Part shown: positions 14,681-26,140 of the stretch, one piece after another | Layout of the letters: every line of letters starts with the position of its first letter | Numbering within the stretch: position 1 is the stretch's first letter | NCBI GenBank assembly: GCA_013397935.1 | Contig: VZRN01001189.1 | Span: forward strand, 310,001-374,000 | Reading direction: 5' to 3' | DNA length: 64,000 nucleotides | Source: Dasyornis broadbenti | Lineage: Eukaryota; Chordata; Aves; Passeriformes; Dasyornithidae | The notes under the pieces: model-generated | What the model saw: only the letters and a program-made list of their open reading frames with translations | The model's database searches: none | Told to the model about the DNA's origin: nothing | Made by a program: the position numbers and the translations under genes

Positions 14681-17600
14681 GTGAAAGGATAAAAGCACCT
14701 TCCCAAGTTAACAGTGGTGCAGGAAGAGGGTGCAGTCACTCTGGTTACTCCAGAAAAAGCCCTTTGAGCAGTACCTTTGATAAATGTCCAGGGTGGCCAA
14801 AGGCTCCTGCAAGGCTAAGGCTTGTCCCCATCCTGTTTCAGTTGTGGCTTGCAGCATTCCAGACTCTGTTGTGTGTTGTTTGCTGTGTCTTTTCTACGTG
14901 GTGGCCACGGCTGGGAGAGGGATGAGCTTCCTGCTCTGAGCACTGCTGTCTGGTGTCTGGCAGAATGGTGTCAGCCATAGCTTGGCCTCTAAACATTAAC
15001 TCCATACAAATGTTAAGTACTAATGTGTAGTAGCAAAAGGGATTGAACAAAAACAAATGTGTGGAGAAACAAAGAGAACCTGTTCTCAAGGGCTTTAACA
15101 AGGGACTCCCCAGGAAACAAAGGGAGAACTGAAGGGGCATCCTTAAAACAACAGCTGCAATGAATAAACTGTTCATATATGACGTGTTTGGCAAAAAATG
15201 AGCTTTGGGCATGGCAGGGGGATCCATCGAATAGTTCAATTCTGGAGACTCCTTTGATTAAAAATACACTCCCCCCCCGAAAAAACAATGAGAGAGAGAA
15301 AACATAAATATATAATAGCTATAAATCACTGGGTTATTCAATTATTCATACCCATACAACCCCCCTGCATTTATTCTAAGAGACCAAAACCAAAAAGGAT
15401 TATTTCTCTTAGTTGTTTTTTAATGTAAGCAATAGAGGAACAGTGGTAAATGACTGTTGTTCTTTCACAGAATTTGTAGTGTTCATTTATTTTGAGTGCT
15501 TTACTTGAGTCAGTTCACTGGCAAAATTGTTTAAACAATAGCATTGACCTTACAGGGAATGGCACAGAATAATGGTGGGAAACAATTCTGCTTTTCAAAT
15601 TGTGTATTTCTGGTGGACAGAAACCTGCTCTGTAAGCTTGAGAACATGTCAAAAGTTCTCCCATCCTTCTGTGGACGTCTCGCCATAGTGTCATGGGTAG
15701 GGATTATTCAGTGAACAACTGCAAATAAAAATAAGAGGAAGCCTGTTAGCATTCATACTGAAAAATTGAGATTAATTAGATAAGTGTTTCAGTATGAATT
15801 ATTTGCTTAGATCCTTGTAATGGGACAGAATTTCCTGCTGATGTAGTTTGATTGACCTCAGGGAAGGCGAGTCACTGCAATAGAGAACTGGGCCTCTGAT
15901 TTCTTTATAATACAGTATTGGCTCTAATTTACCATCCATTTTTTATCCTGTTAATCCCAAATTAAATGCCTGGCGATAACCATTAAATGGCAGTGGATGA
16001 CTTGCCAAGTTTGAGAGTGTGTACACCACCAGCTGTCGTGGTGCCGAGCTGACCCTGGTGCCCTCAGAGCACTCAGCCTTCAGTGCTGGTGCCATCTCTG
16101 CAGAGAGGAGTCCGCTGGGAAACCTCAGGAATTAATCCCTCCCCACCTGTAGCACATCCAGGATCCCCACAATCTTTAATTGTTACTGGCATCCCTCAGC
16201 TGATGATTCCTTGTTCTCCTGGATGTGAGGGAGTTCTTCTCCTCCTTGTGCTGGAGCAGTTGAGTAACGTTTGCCATGTTGAAATGCCTCCCTGTGCCTG
16301 CAAGGGGAAGCAGGGCTTGGTACATACCCTGAGCAGGAGAGCATCCATTCTGTGTGTCTTTGCTTCTGCATAAACAAGATCTTTAATGCTATTTATTGTG
16401 GCAATCGATTTGTGAATTTTATAGCACTACATTTCACACACTGTGGTTACAGTATCTGAATTTTAGTCAGCCCGTTCTAGCTGCTGCTATAGGTTTTGGT
16501 GTTGAATCAAATACCTCTAGCTCCATCTTCTACCGGTAGCATCAGGTCTTCATCTAAATCTGGGACATGTTTTACCCTCTTTGTTTCACTCATCTGAATA
16601 TTGGATGATGTCTGCTAAGAGAATATGGTGCTGAGCTAAAATATTTTTGGTTTTGAAGTGGCATTTTGTTAAGAGTTTTTTCTCTGGCTTCCTGAGGAAA
16701 GAACCTTTCTCATTATTATCACTTTAGTATTTTTATATGCCTACTTACAGCTTCACATATTTACTTTGAGTAATCAACAACATAAGCTGTATCTTTGGAG
16801 TGTTGTTGAGAGACACTAAGGGGGCTGATTCAGAAATTTTTGAGGTCAGGTGGATCTTTCGGTTGATCTTTGTGAGCCTTGAATAAGATTGATAGAAGTG
16901 GAAGCACACTAAGTAACTCCCTGTCCACACTGCTATCAGTCTGAATGCTAAATCTCTTTGATTATGGTTGAATCCTGTCAAGATTTCTAGGAGAAATTAC
17001 TGTAGTGGCCCTTGGAGCTCGGGAGAAATAATTCAGAATTTGTAACTAAGTCATTACTCTGGGAAGCCTGCTGGTTTGAACCTTTCTGTGCGGCCCTTCT
17101 CTCATGCCATGAAACTGTCTCCAGTTGATACTTAGCTTGAGTTGCAAACTCTTATTCATTGCTCAGTGAAAACAGCCTAGAGACTAAATATTGGCGTTTT
17201 CTTCATCCTCTGTGTTAGTTTATCTGTTATGTTGTTGTTGCAGTACATAAACTGTGTCGAAAACACTCTCAGAACAGGGACTGACTGCACTCTTGAACCT
17301 CACAGGGTTTAGCTCTGAGAATATTGAGGAAGAGCTTAATTTTTGAAGATGAGTGAGCAGCAACGCAATCACTCACTAGGCATGCACACTTACTCCTGCA
17401 CTATTGAAGTCTTCAGTCAGAATATTAAGCAATTAATTGAAATACACAACGCGTTAGTAGCATTTTCATGGTTCTCAGCTCCTTCATCAAGACCTGCTTG
17501 TTCCTGCCAGTGTTTCAATAAATGTGAGGAGTCTTATTTTCTTTCAGATTGAATTGAAGAATCATTACATGAGGATACAAACACAGCCCAGTGTATCCTG

Positions 17601-19710
17601 TGTGTTTTGTTCACCTCTTCCGTCTTGATACAACTGAAATGAAAAGTTCAGTATAGACCTCTGTTGACTTCCGTCACTGATCCTGTCTCAGAGAATGCAG
17701 GCAATGTTGTTTAATTAGGATAAAGAAGGACTTCTAGACTGCTCCTGCAATCATTACTAAAATTTTCAAAGCTATTTCCTCTAAAGTGCTTTGAAGCCTG
17801 GTTCTCGACACTCAAGTTAAATATGATGGAATTAATTTTGTAGATGGCCTCATCATAGAATGCACGATATCATCAGCTCTATGAAGAGTATTCCAGTTAG
17901 TGTGTTAATTTTAATTATATGGAAAAAAGATCTGTTTAACCCTGATAAGTTAGTGCTTGTCATTGCTATAGATTTTTTTGGATGTTCTCCAGAGCAGGTA
18001 GAAGGTTAGCTAATTTTAACATGTGAATAGAGCAGGGAATATTATTCATACCCTCCCCCCAAACAAAACTATTTAACACTGCTTGGAAGAGAAAATTACA
18101 GGCTGCAAACAAATGATACTGTTCACACCTAGACTTTACATGGGTCTTTGAATACACAATGATAACCAGTTTCTCCAGTATTCCCATAGCAACAGGAAAA
18201 CAGTAACACAGATGTAAAGTGATATATTGGTGACATTCCTCTTATCTTGTCCTTTGGGTAGACTTTCTCTTTCTCTGTGCTGCTGTTGGGTATCTTCTCT
18301 CCTGCGCAGAGGCTGTCCAAGCCAGAGCTGCTGCAGGGTGCTCACGTATCTCTGTGTGCCGCTGCTTTCTGAAGCAGCTTCACCCTGACATGATGTCCAA
18401 ATCCTCCTTGTGTTCAGGCAGGAGAAGAGCTTGGTCAGTGCAGTGTGTGAGTAGCCTCAGGCTGAGGATGAGTCTTCCCCTGCCCCCATGGGCATGAGGA
18501 GCTTTCTTTTCCTGGTGAGAACCAGGCTGAACGCCTCAGTAAACTGAGAATAGTGGGAGACAGGAAAAATGTAACTCCTTTTTGTGCATTGTTTAAAATT
18601 GGCTCGCACCTTGAGGTGTATTTTGTTCACATACAGAATGAATGAATGCACAGTATCCTGATCCTTGTGGATGCCTTCCAATGTGAGATATCTGATGATC
18701 TCATGGAAGCTTTGTTAGCTTTGTAATAGGGATGCGTTGCCAAACAGGTGCTGCTTGTATGCATCTCTTTGTTTTCTTGTTTGTGTTTGCAGTTAATTCA
18801 TGTTTGATACTATTTCAGTCTATGTTCTTGGCAATGTGGAGGTTTTTTCCTACTAAAGACACATAGAAAGTATTGATATTTGCAATGTTTATGGAAAGGT
18901 GCTAGCCGAAATGGGAAGCTTCGCTTCTGAAATTCCAGTATTTGTAAATTTATTTTCCTCCACTGTAGCCCACCAAGACATTTAAAAAGTAAATACGTGA
19001 TGCAGATATTTTGTCATGGAATTATGGATACTAGTAAAATCCAATTTTATTTATTTATTTTTTTAAATTTCTGGAGTATTGTGATTTATGACTGTAGGAA
19101 AAATGAAGTGTTTTGGCCACTGGATAAACTGAAAATTATATATTCTTGACACTATCACAATTAGAGACCAGGGAAGGTCTATTCTAGAAAACTAAGAGAA
19201 GTATTTTATTTGGCCAGATCAGAACACTAATTAATAAAATTTTAAAATGCCATTGGAACCTGTGCTTGCATAACCTGTCTGGGGCTTCTATTCAGCTTGA
19301 ACCCTTGACGTTGGTAATATCACGTGCTCTTAAGTTCCACAGATGGATAATGCATTGTGTCAATTTTGCAGTCTTCTGATAGTCTTGAATGTAGCCTTGA
19401 TCTTACGTTATGAAAGAGACTGAACGTAGACCTCGATTTATCTGTGCTGTACCTTTTATCATATTGTCTCCTTTATTTTCATGTCGTCTCTACCTTTGCT
19501 TTTGCTTCTCTGATCTAAGAAGTCCCAACATCTTCAGTCTCTGCTGATACAGAAGAATCAGCACAACTTTAATCACATTTGTTGCCTGTCTTTGGAACTT
19601 TTATAATCCCACTACGTCCTTTTGGAAGTGGCGTGACCCGAATTAAATAGAACACTTCATTCTTTTTTATGTGCTCTCCTCCCCTTTGAAGTACATTTTG
19701 AACACGAGTA

Positions 19711-19738
19711 TTTCTTCTTTCTTCTTTCTTCTTCCTTT
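19711..19738. repeat. pyrimidine (TTC-type) microsatellite
   Basis: An interrupted run of TTTC/TTC units with no purines. It is a simple-sequence tract and probably length-variable. No function is implied. Confidence 0.8.
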
Positions 19739-20924
19739 GGTTGCAAGAAAAAGATGCATTTAGCAGAGCAGACAGTATCTGTTTTGAATGGGCAGATTTA
19801 TTTTTCCTTGCAAAGACTTTGGGCATGTCACTTGAAATCAAGTGGAAGACAGTGCCAGTAGCTTGCAAGTATTGTACCCAATGTAAAAGTACAAGTTCCT
19901 TTTGAATAATGTATTATTTATCATGCATTAAGCTATTAATAGAGTGAAGAGTCTAAGATTGCCTAAGACGAAAGTTGGGAATTTGGTTGGAAGGAAAATG
20001 CTGTTGTTAAGTGAAACTTTTTAATGCATTTTCTTTGACCCACATTTTTGAGGATGTTGTTGTTGTTTTGGAAATGGATTTCAGTTAATTTGGGGAATGA
20101 AGGAGGATTGTTCACGATTTCTCTTCTATATTTATCTTCAGAGCCTAAATGTCCTTACTGGCCACAGCAAGTGCATACAAGAGGACTGGTAAAAATACTG
20201 TTCTAGCTTCTAAATGAACGAAAGAGTAAGTCAGAGTAAAAACTCTTATTCCTTTGTGTGTTGTGTTTGAAACATGATTGACCACTGATACGGCTTTTAC
20301 TTTTTCCAAAGCAAGAACCTCCCCCACCTGAGTTAAAAGATTAAATCCCTTGCAGAATGCAAAACCTTATAGAACCAGAGAGTCAAAGCCTTGCACGATC
20401 AGTCTTGCAAAATGTGCGCTATTTTGCTGTTTCAAGTTACTTGCTTACACTTCACGTTGAAGCGTGTTCTGTGGAGAGCCTCAGCTGACCTCTTTGGGAT
20501 GCTGGATGGCTGTTTGTGAAGATTTGCCTGACCATTGAAGTTAAAAGAGAAAAGTGAGGAAGAGCAGATACATAGAACTAAAAACGTTGAAGTAAAGTTT
20601 TACTAACACCAGCAACAGTGATTCTGCCAGCCTGGAATGACTCCTTGTTCAGCAGGGAGGCTTTGTTGAACTGAGACCAAGGAGCAGATGAGGATGCAGC
20701 CAAACTTACAGGACTGATCTCTGAGGCGTATCATAAAAGCCAGTGCTTACCCTGTGATTTATCTAGTCAAGTTTGAGAATGCTACAAAGATGCTTTAATT
20801 TTCCTGTGCCATGATAGTAAGAAGGACAAATGATACAGTGCAGAAAATACCTACCCTCCCCATCTCATCCATTTTATCCATGTGAACTTGTTTTTAAATG
20901 GGAAAAGGATAAAGAGAGAATTTA

Positions 20925-20976
20925 TTTTCTTTTTTTTTCTTTTTTTCTGGTTTTTTTGGGTTTTTTTTCCCCCCCT
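20925..20976. repeat. T-rich tract ending in a C run
   Basis: Several long T runs interrupted by single C or G bases, ending in a run of Cs. It could be the complement of an old retrotransposon poly(A) tail or simple slippage. No element was recognised beside it. Confidence 0.7.
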
Positions 20977-21529
20977 CAAATTGCTTTGAAGTGTAAAGAA
21001 TTCATTGTGCATCCTTTGGCTTGCTTGTTTTAAATTTCCAGTAACTGGATCCAGGAGCATGACTGATGCATTGTGTCCAACAGAACCGTTGTACGTGTTA
21101 ACTGAGGAACTAGTCTGCACCATTGACTAACCTAATTCTGGGAGCTTTAACTGGTCTGAAAGGACAGGAATGGAACTGTGAAAATGGTCTTGACACTTGG
21201 TCGTTTCTTTACGATGCTAATGGGGTTAACATCCTCCTCTGCCATCATGAATTAAAAATTTTTATCAGTTGGTTTTTAGCCCACAGGGTTATTCAGTGGA
21301 ATCATCAAATGCAAATGAAGCCCCTGGTAAAGTCTCTTGTGGTTTTTCTCTTAGTATAATAATGATACAAATGTATAAATTAAAATGAGATCATTGGAAG
21401 GTAATGAGACCAGAAGCAGGAAATAGTATGATAAAAATAGTGGTCATGGTAGGGAAACAATCTGTTTTCTCCAGTGGTGTCAGCCTGCTAGGGAACTGGA
21501 GGTCCCTTGAATGCTTGAATATTTAGGAT

Positions 21530-21760
21530 CTATTGCATTTAGGTTGGAAAAGACCCTCAAGATGATCAAGTCCAACCATTAACCCAGCACTGCCAAGGCC
21601 ACCACTAAACCATGTCCGCAGGTGCCACGCCAACATGCCTTTAAACCACCCCTCCAGGGATGGTGATTTAATCACATCCCTGGGCAGAATGTTCCAATGT
21701 TTGACAAGCTTTTTGGTGACGAAATTTCTCCTAGTATGCAATCTAAACCTTTCCTGTGCA
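21530..21760 (-). mobile_element. CR1 non-LTR retrotransposon, 5'-truncated 3' end
   Basis: On the minus strand this matches the 3' end of avian CR1. It carries the conserved ORF2 C-terminal segment that reads RRNFVTKKLVKHWN and LPRDVIKSPSLEG, followed by the terminal stretch whose complement reads GGTTGGAAAAGACC. CR1 is a LINE that copies itself through an RNA intermediate and usually inserts as a short 5'-truncated piece, as here. After SPSLEG the expected CR1 reading frame is lost, indicating a small insertion or deletion, so the copy is dead. The usual ATTCTATG-type terminal repeat is degraded. A 49-base stretch (21569-21617) is identical to the copy at 56356-56591, which points to the same or a close subfamily. 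Confidence 0.93.
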
Positions 21761-23855
21761 TATACACAGATCTACACACAGATTTTTGAGGTGTACAATA
21801 CTAAATGAAGATCAACAATTCAGTGTCCCAGCCCTGCTTTGGCAGACAGACAAGTACCTGGGTTGTCTTTTAGTTCCAGCCCTGTTTTATGTTTCTCTGA
21901 AGGTATCTTACATGCAATGGATAAACAAGGTGAAACAATATACCAGCTTGTATTTGATCAAGAAGGTAAAATGTTTAAACTCTGCTCTTGGGTGTTGCTT
22001 TCCAGGTACCTCTTAAATTGACTGAATTAAGTAATTCAATCTGTCTTGCACAGGAATGACTTGTGGTTTTTTGTTTATTTGGGTTTTTTTTTTTTGGAGG
22101 AAGGTGTGTGTGTGAGCGAGAGAGGCAATTTAATAACATGTCATGTTGTAGAAACTAATCCTATTACCACCCTTCCCCGAAGAAAACAAGCTCAGGCATG
22201 TGGTGCTCTCATCACTGCAGGACTTCTTCCAGCACAAAGGCAGCTTCCAGTGCCTGTGGCCTGTGGGTAATCTCTCTCCTGTACTTCTGCCTCCAGGGCA
22301 CTTTTCAACGTTTTGTAGTGTTGCAATTTGGTGAATGCTAATTACCACAATAAAGATAGCCCTTGTATGCTGATTAGGACCTCTCTTTATCCCTAACCCA
22401 AGTAAGATTGCCTATCACTGTCAGAGTGTTTAAACTGGTGAACTTGACTGATCATTCCAACGTGTCACTGGATACCGTGCAGTGTTTTAGTACGCTAAAG
22501 TTGATGTAGATGACTGTAGAAACATGATGAGTAGGGCTGTATGAATCTTTCATAATGAAGCATGAAATAGGATGGAATTCTCCTGGACTCCAATCTTGCA
22601 GACACTGATTTAATGGAGCTACATCCCCTAGTAAAAGAAAATTGAAGCCAGTAATAAGCACTGAAGCTGACTCAAAATTTGTTGTCAAAACTGGTTTTGA
22701 ATTACTAAGAAAAAAAAAAAGAAGAAAGCGGTCTGCACAATATATATCTGTGTGTGTGTTTGTATTCAAAATTAGTTGTCTTTGCAAAGAGGAACTTCCC
22801 TCTTTGTTTTGGCTTTTGGGATTTGAAGAATTTTTTTACGTTTCGCAGAAATGATCACAGGAGGGGAAAAATTATCGATTTCAAAAGAATGATATGGAAG
22901 TTATTTGGGCAAAAACAATTGGTGAAAAGGAAATGGAAGTGTCCTTAATAGTGTGAGTTTCCTTGAAATTTGTAGATTTAGTCCAAAAAGTTCAAACATA
23001 AAAGGACACATTTCAGTTTAATTGTTTGGAAGTAGCTTGTGGGAAATACAGTTCTGTGAAACATCTCAATTTATATCAAGCTGGCATTTCTTTTTCAGTA
23101 GAGAAGTCTGAGTGTCAAGTGAGTCAGCTTCTGAACTGTGTGCCATTAATAAGTCAGAAAATGAAAATAATAATTGCAAATGATTCACAGTGTCTGTGGG
23201 TATCATATGTGCTTTCACTTGCCAGAGCCATCCTTCTTGTTTAGGGAAACATGGAAATAAATGGCGAGATTAGGAGAAACGTGGCAGCTGAAGATACTTG
23301 GGTTTATGGCAGAACTGGAAGGCAACTTCTGCATCTTCTCACCCACAGATGGGGGAATCAGGGGCCTTGTGGTGTGTATCTGAACCCTTATCCCGCACTC
23401 TCCTACCCACACAGCTCTGTCTGGCTCCTGGGTGTCATTGTGGAGTTGCACCAGCTTCCAGTGGAAACTTTTCCAAGTCCCAGTGGAGGGGCTGGGAGGT
23501 CGCAGCATGGAGATGGACGAGGGTGTACTTTCATCTCACCCTCCTTTCCCTGTCCTTCCTATCCTCAGATATTGATACAAAAAATAAGCAAATTTAAGAC
23601 AGGAAAATGTTCTATTTCTCCTGCTTGTATATCAGCCCTGTTAATAAATAGTGCTTCTCTTGTCAGGGGTTTTATTAACATCTATAAATTGTTTGGTCTG
23701 TATTTTAAAAAAGGACAAAAATCTTATGTTGTTTTTGCTGACCTTCCTCCTAAAAGTGATGTGACTGATGACATAATAGGTAATAGGGAGAGATTGTGTA
23801 TTAATATTTAATAGGGATAGATAGGTTTATTACTGAAACATGTAAAATGCCCTCA

Positions 23856-23874
23856 CAGCTGCCAGCTGTAATTA
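23856..23874. promoter_or_regulatory. paired CAGCTG E-boxes next to TAATTA
   Basis: CAGCTG occurs at 23856-23861 and again at 23863-23868, followed directly by TAATTA at 23869-23874. CAGCTG is a known binding site for class II bHLH factors and TAATTA is a known homeodomain core. The tight spacing is seen directly; that it acts as an enhancer is only inferred. Confidence 0.25.
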
Positions 23875-25256
23875 CTGCCTCTGTCTAGAAGGTATGTATG
23901 CATTCGTTTGTTTATGGAATTAAGTTTAGAAAGTCAAGATGTTCAAAGTTAAGCACTTACATAGCCTGTGTTTGTCAGAATTAGCTATTGTGGTTGGAAG
24001 ATTTTGAAAAAAACAGCATATTTCAGTGCATTAAGAATTTAGGTTTCAACCCTTATTAATCCATCCTGTTTCAGATAGATGGAACTTCCTGCAGCTTTAA
24101 CGATTGGAACTGATTTTGGAGAAACAGCAGAGCTGTCTGCAGATTACTGAGTATTGCCCCTGGTCAGGAGAGCCCACGTTCCCTGTGGTCTGTGTCTTTG
24201 TGGGTTGGTCTTCAGCTGGGATTTTCATGCCCCTCAGCACTGAATCCTCCTCATGCCTTGTTTTCAGGTTCTGGACTTCAAATTCCTGCTGTGCAGAGGG
24301 GATTTGACACAGCTTTGAGGTGCTGCTGCTGTGTTCCTTGGCAGGTGCAGAATATTTGCATCCCCAAACAGAAAGGAGCTTATGAAGTGGCTAAAACAGA
24401 AAAGACCTAAACCAGATAATATTGCAATTCACAATGGAAATAGGTGGGATTTTTCTATTGGCAGATACAACTGATTTTATTTATTTTTATTTGATGTTCA
24501 AGTGACAGATTTTATCAGCCTAGAGGTTCTCTTCGAGTATTTCCATTCCATCAGGCATATAGTAAAATCAAAGCTTTCCGAGCTTTCTGTCACTTCTGCT
24601 TTCTGTCAACATATACACAATTCAAAACTGTATCCCGTTATTAAATGAGCGAAAACAGTGTGCTGGAAGCATGGTTATTCTCACCTAGCGGGCAGAGATC
24701 TTATGAAAAAGTATGTCTCTTCACATAACAACGTTGTTTGTTAGTTTTTCTTTCCCTTGAAATCCCACCACATTGTTATGAAGTTAATTTAGTTGTTGCT
24801 TGTGATGCACACTTCACAGGACTGTATGGCGAGGCTGAAGAAACAGCTTCTGTGCTTTTTAAAGATCAGTTCAGTCTTAAAACAGAAGTTGTGTTTTGAG
24901 GGAAGGAATAGGAATTGTATTTCAGGACCTGAAAAGTTTCCTTATTCTTTATTAGTCATTAGAAAGACTTCTCAAATCAAATTCAGAGAGAGCTTTTCAG
25001 TGCCATCATGATGTCCACTGCGTGGCTGCTGTACACACCAGAATGATGAGGACTGTTCCTACATCTCTTCTTCCATCTTCTGCTGAAAGTCAGGAGCGTT
25101 TTAATATACATAGTCTGACAGCATTTATTATAACAAGCTCATCCCCTGGACTGTGCAAGTAAGGCAAGCTGTGCTTGACAGCCTTGAGCAGCGCTCAGAT
25201 GTGCAGCTCTTGAGGTGCTCTCACTCAGACAAGTATTGCTGTGCATTCCCAAGGGA

Positions 25257-25272
25257 TTTTTTTTTTTTTTTT
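25257..25272. repeat. poly(T) tract, 16 bases
   Basis: An uninterrupted run of T. It may be the complement of an old poly(A) tail, but no retrotransposed sequence was recognised next to it. Confidence 0.85.
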
Positions 25273-25920
25273 AAAGGCCTTTAAAAGTGTGAATGAATTA
25301 GGCATCTGTTCCCTGATTCTCACAGGTTTGTGGTCTCTGAGTCTCACATTTAAATGGGTCCCAAAAGCAAGCTTAGTGAAGTTTTACCTTTATAAAATTC
25401 CCCAATTCCCTATCTTAGCCCTTGTCATTTGGAATGCAGCCCAGATGTGCTCCAATGCTCATATACCTTGAATTTCTCCTAGTTTTAAGGAAGTTTGCCT
25501 AGTTTTCTTAGGAAATCTTAATGTTCTTTGCACAGTACTGGAATACAGTTTGGTAACGTGAAAAAGCAGACATGGTGAATGCCTCTGGATAAAGGACTGG
25601 TCTGGAAGGATACGAACTTTGATGGTGGTCAGTTCAAGAGTCAATCTTTACTGATATTTTGTGTGTATACCAATATAGGATTTGTATATGTTGCCAGTAT
25701 CTTCTGAGACACAGAAAATTCCTAAATGAAGAGGGAAGTCCATATCTTCAAATGGGCCATCTCAGGTGGATTGGTGTGTTCTGAAACACCTGGAAGTGCA
25801 GTATCTGCAGGTCCTGTTGAAGCATTAGAGGAGGAGATTCCCACCCTTCCCACACCCATCGCTTTTCCAGGCTCCATGGCAGATCCAGAGCTGATGTGCC
25901 GGCAGCAGGGGTGGGCTGTG

Positions 25921-26140
25921 GCAGCTGTAGTGTGAGCGTAATTGCTGCCTGCGTGGATTAATGCAATAATCGTGCAATTATGCAATCATGACACTTGCGT
26001 GTCTGTATTGTCTGTGTGGTGTATGGAAATGATATGATGATTATAAAGTCATTATCCAGTGCAGCGGCGTGCCTGTGAAATCCAGTGCCTTCCCTGCACC
26101 GCTGATACGTACCTGCGCTATGTAAAAGGGATGGCTCTCC
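25921..26140. promoter_or_regulatory. candidate conserved regulatory block with repeated TGCAAT
   Basis: Nine CpGs are retained within about 190 bases in a CpG-poor region. TGCAAT occurs three times, at 25962-25967, 25973-25978 and 25981-25986, close to GTAATT and GATTAAT homeodomain-like cores. TGCAAT resembles the half-sites of C/EBP and part of the POU/octamer motif. No coding frame fits. This is the best candidate in the window for a conserved enhancer-type element, but conservation was not measured. Confidence 0.35.

Larger units (their letters stand above)
14681..21529. other. non-coding stretch, simple repeats only
   Basis: No gene or identifiable transposon was recognised. It contains a C8 run in the block before 15280, a TTC-type pyrimidine tract at 19711-19738 and a T-rich/C-rich tract at 20925-20976. 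Open frames such as 14838-15239 minus and 16083-16373 plus have no family resemblance and lie over competing frames. Confidence 0.65.
21761..25920. other. non-coding stretch, no gene recognised
   Basis: It holds the longest open frame of the window (23251-23811 plus, 186 codons), which resembles no known family and has a competing minus-strand frame (23215-23508). It is treated as chance. Poly(T) and poly(A) tracts occur near 22088, 22710 and 25257. An E-box/homeodomain-type motif pair at 23856-23874 is listed separately. Confidence 0.6.

Noticed and set aside
23251..23811. 186-codon plus-strand open frame, the longest in the window
   Set aside because: No family resemblance, no domain pattern, and it crosses a compositional change. 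A minus-strand frame overlaps it. This length is expected by chance in 64 kb.
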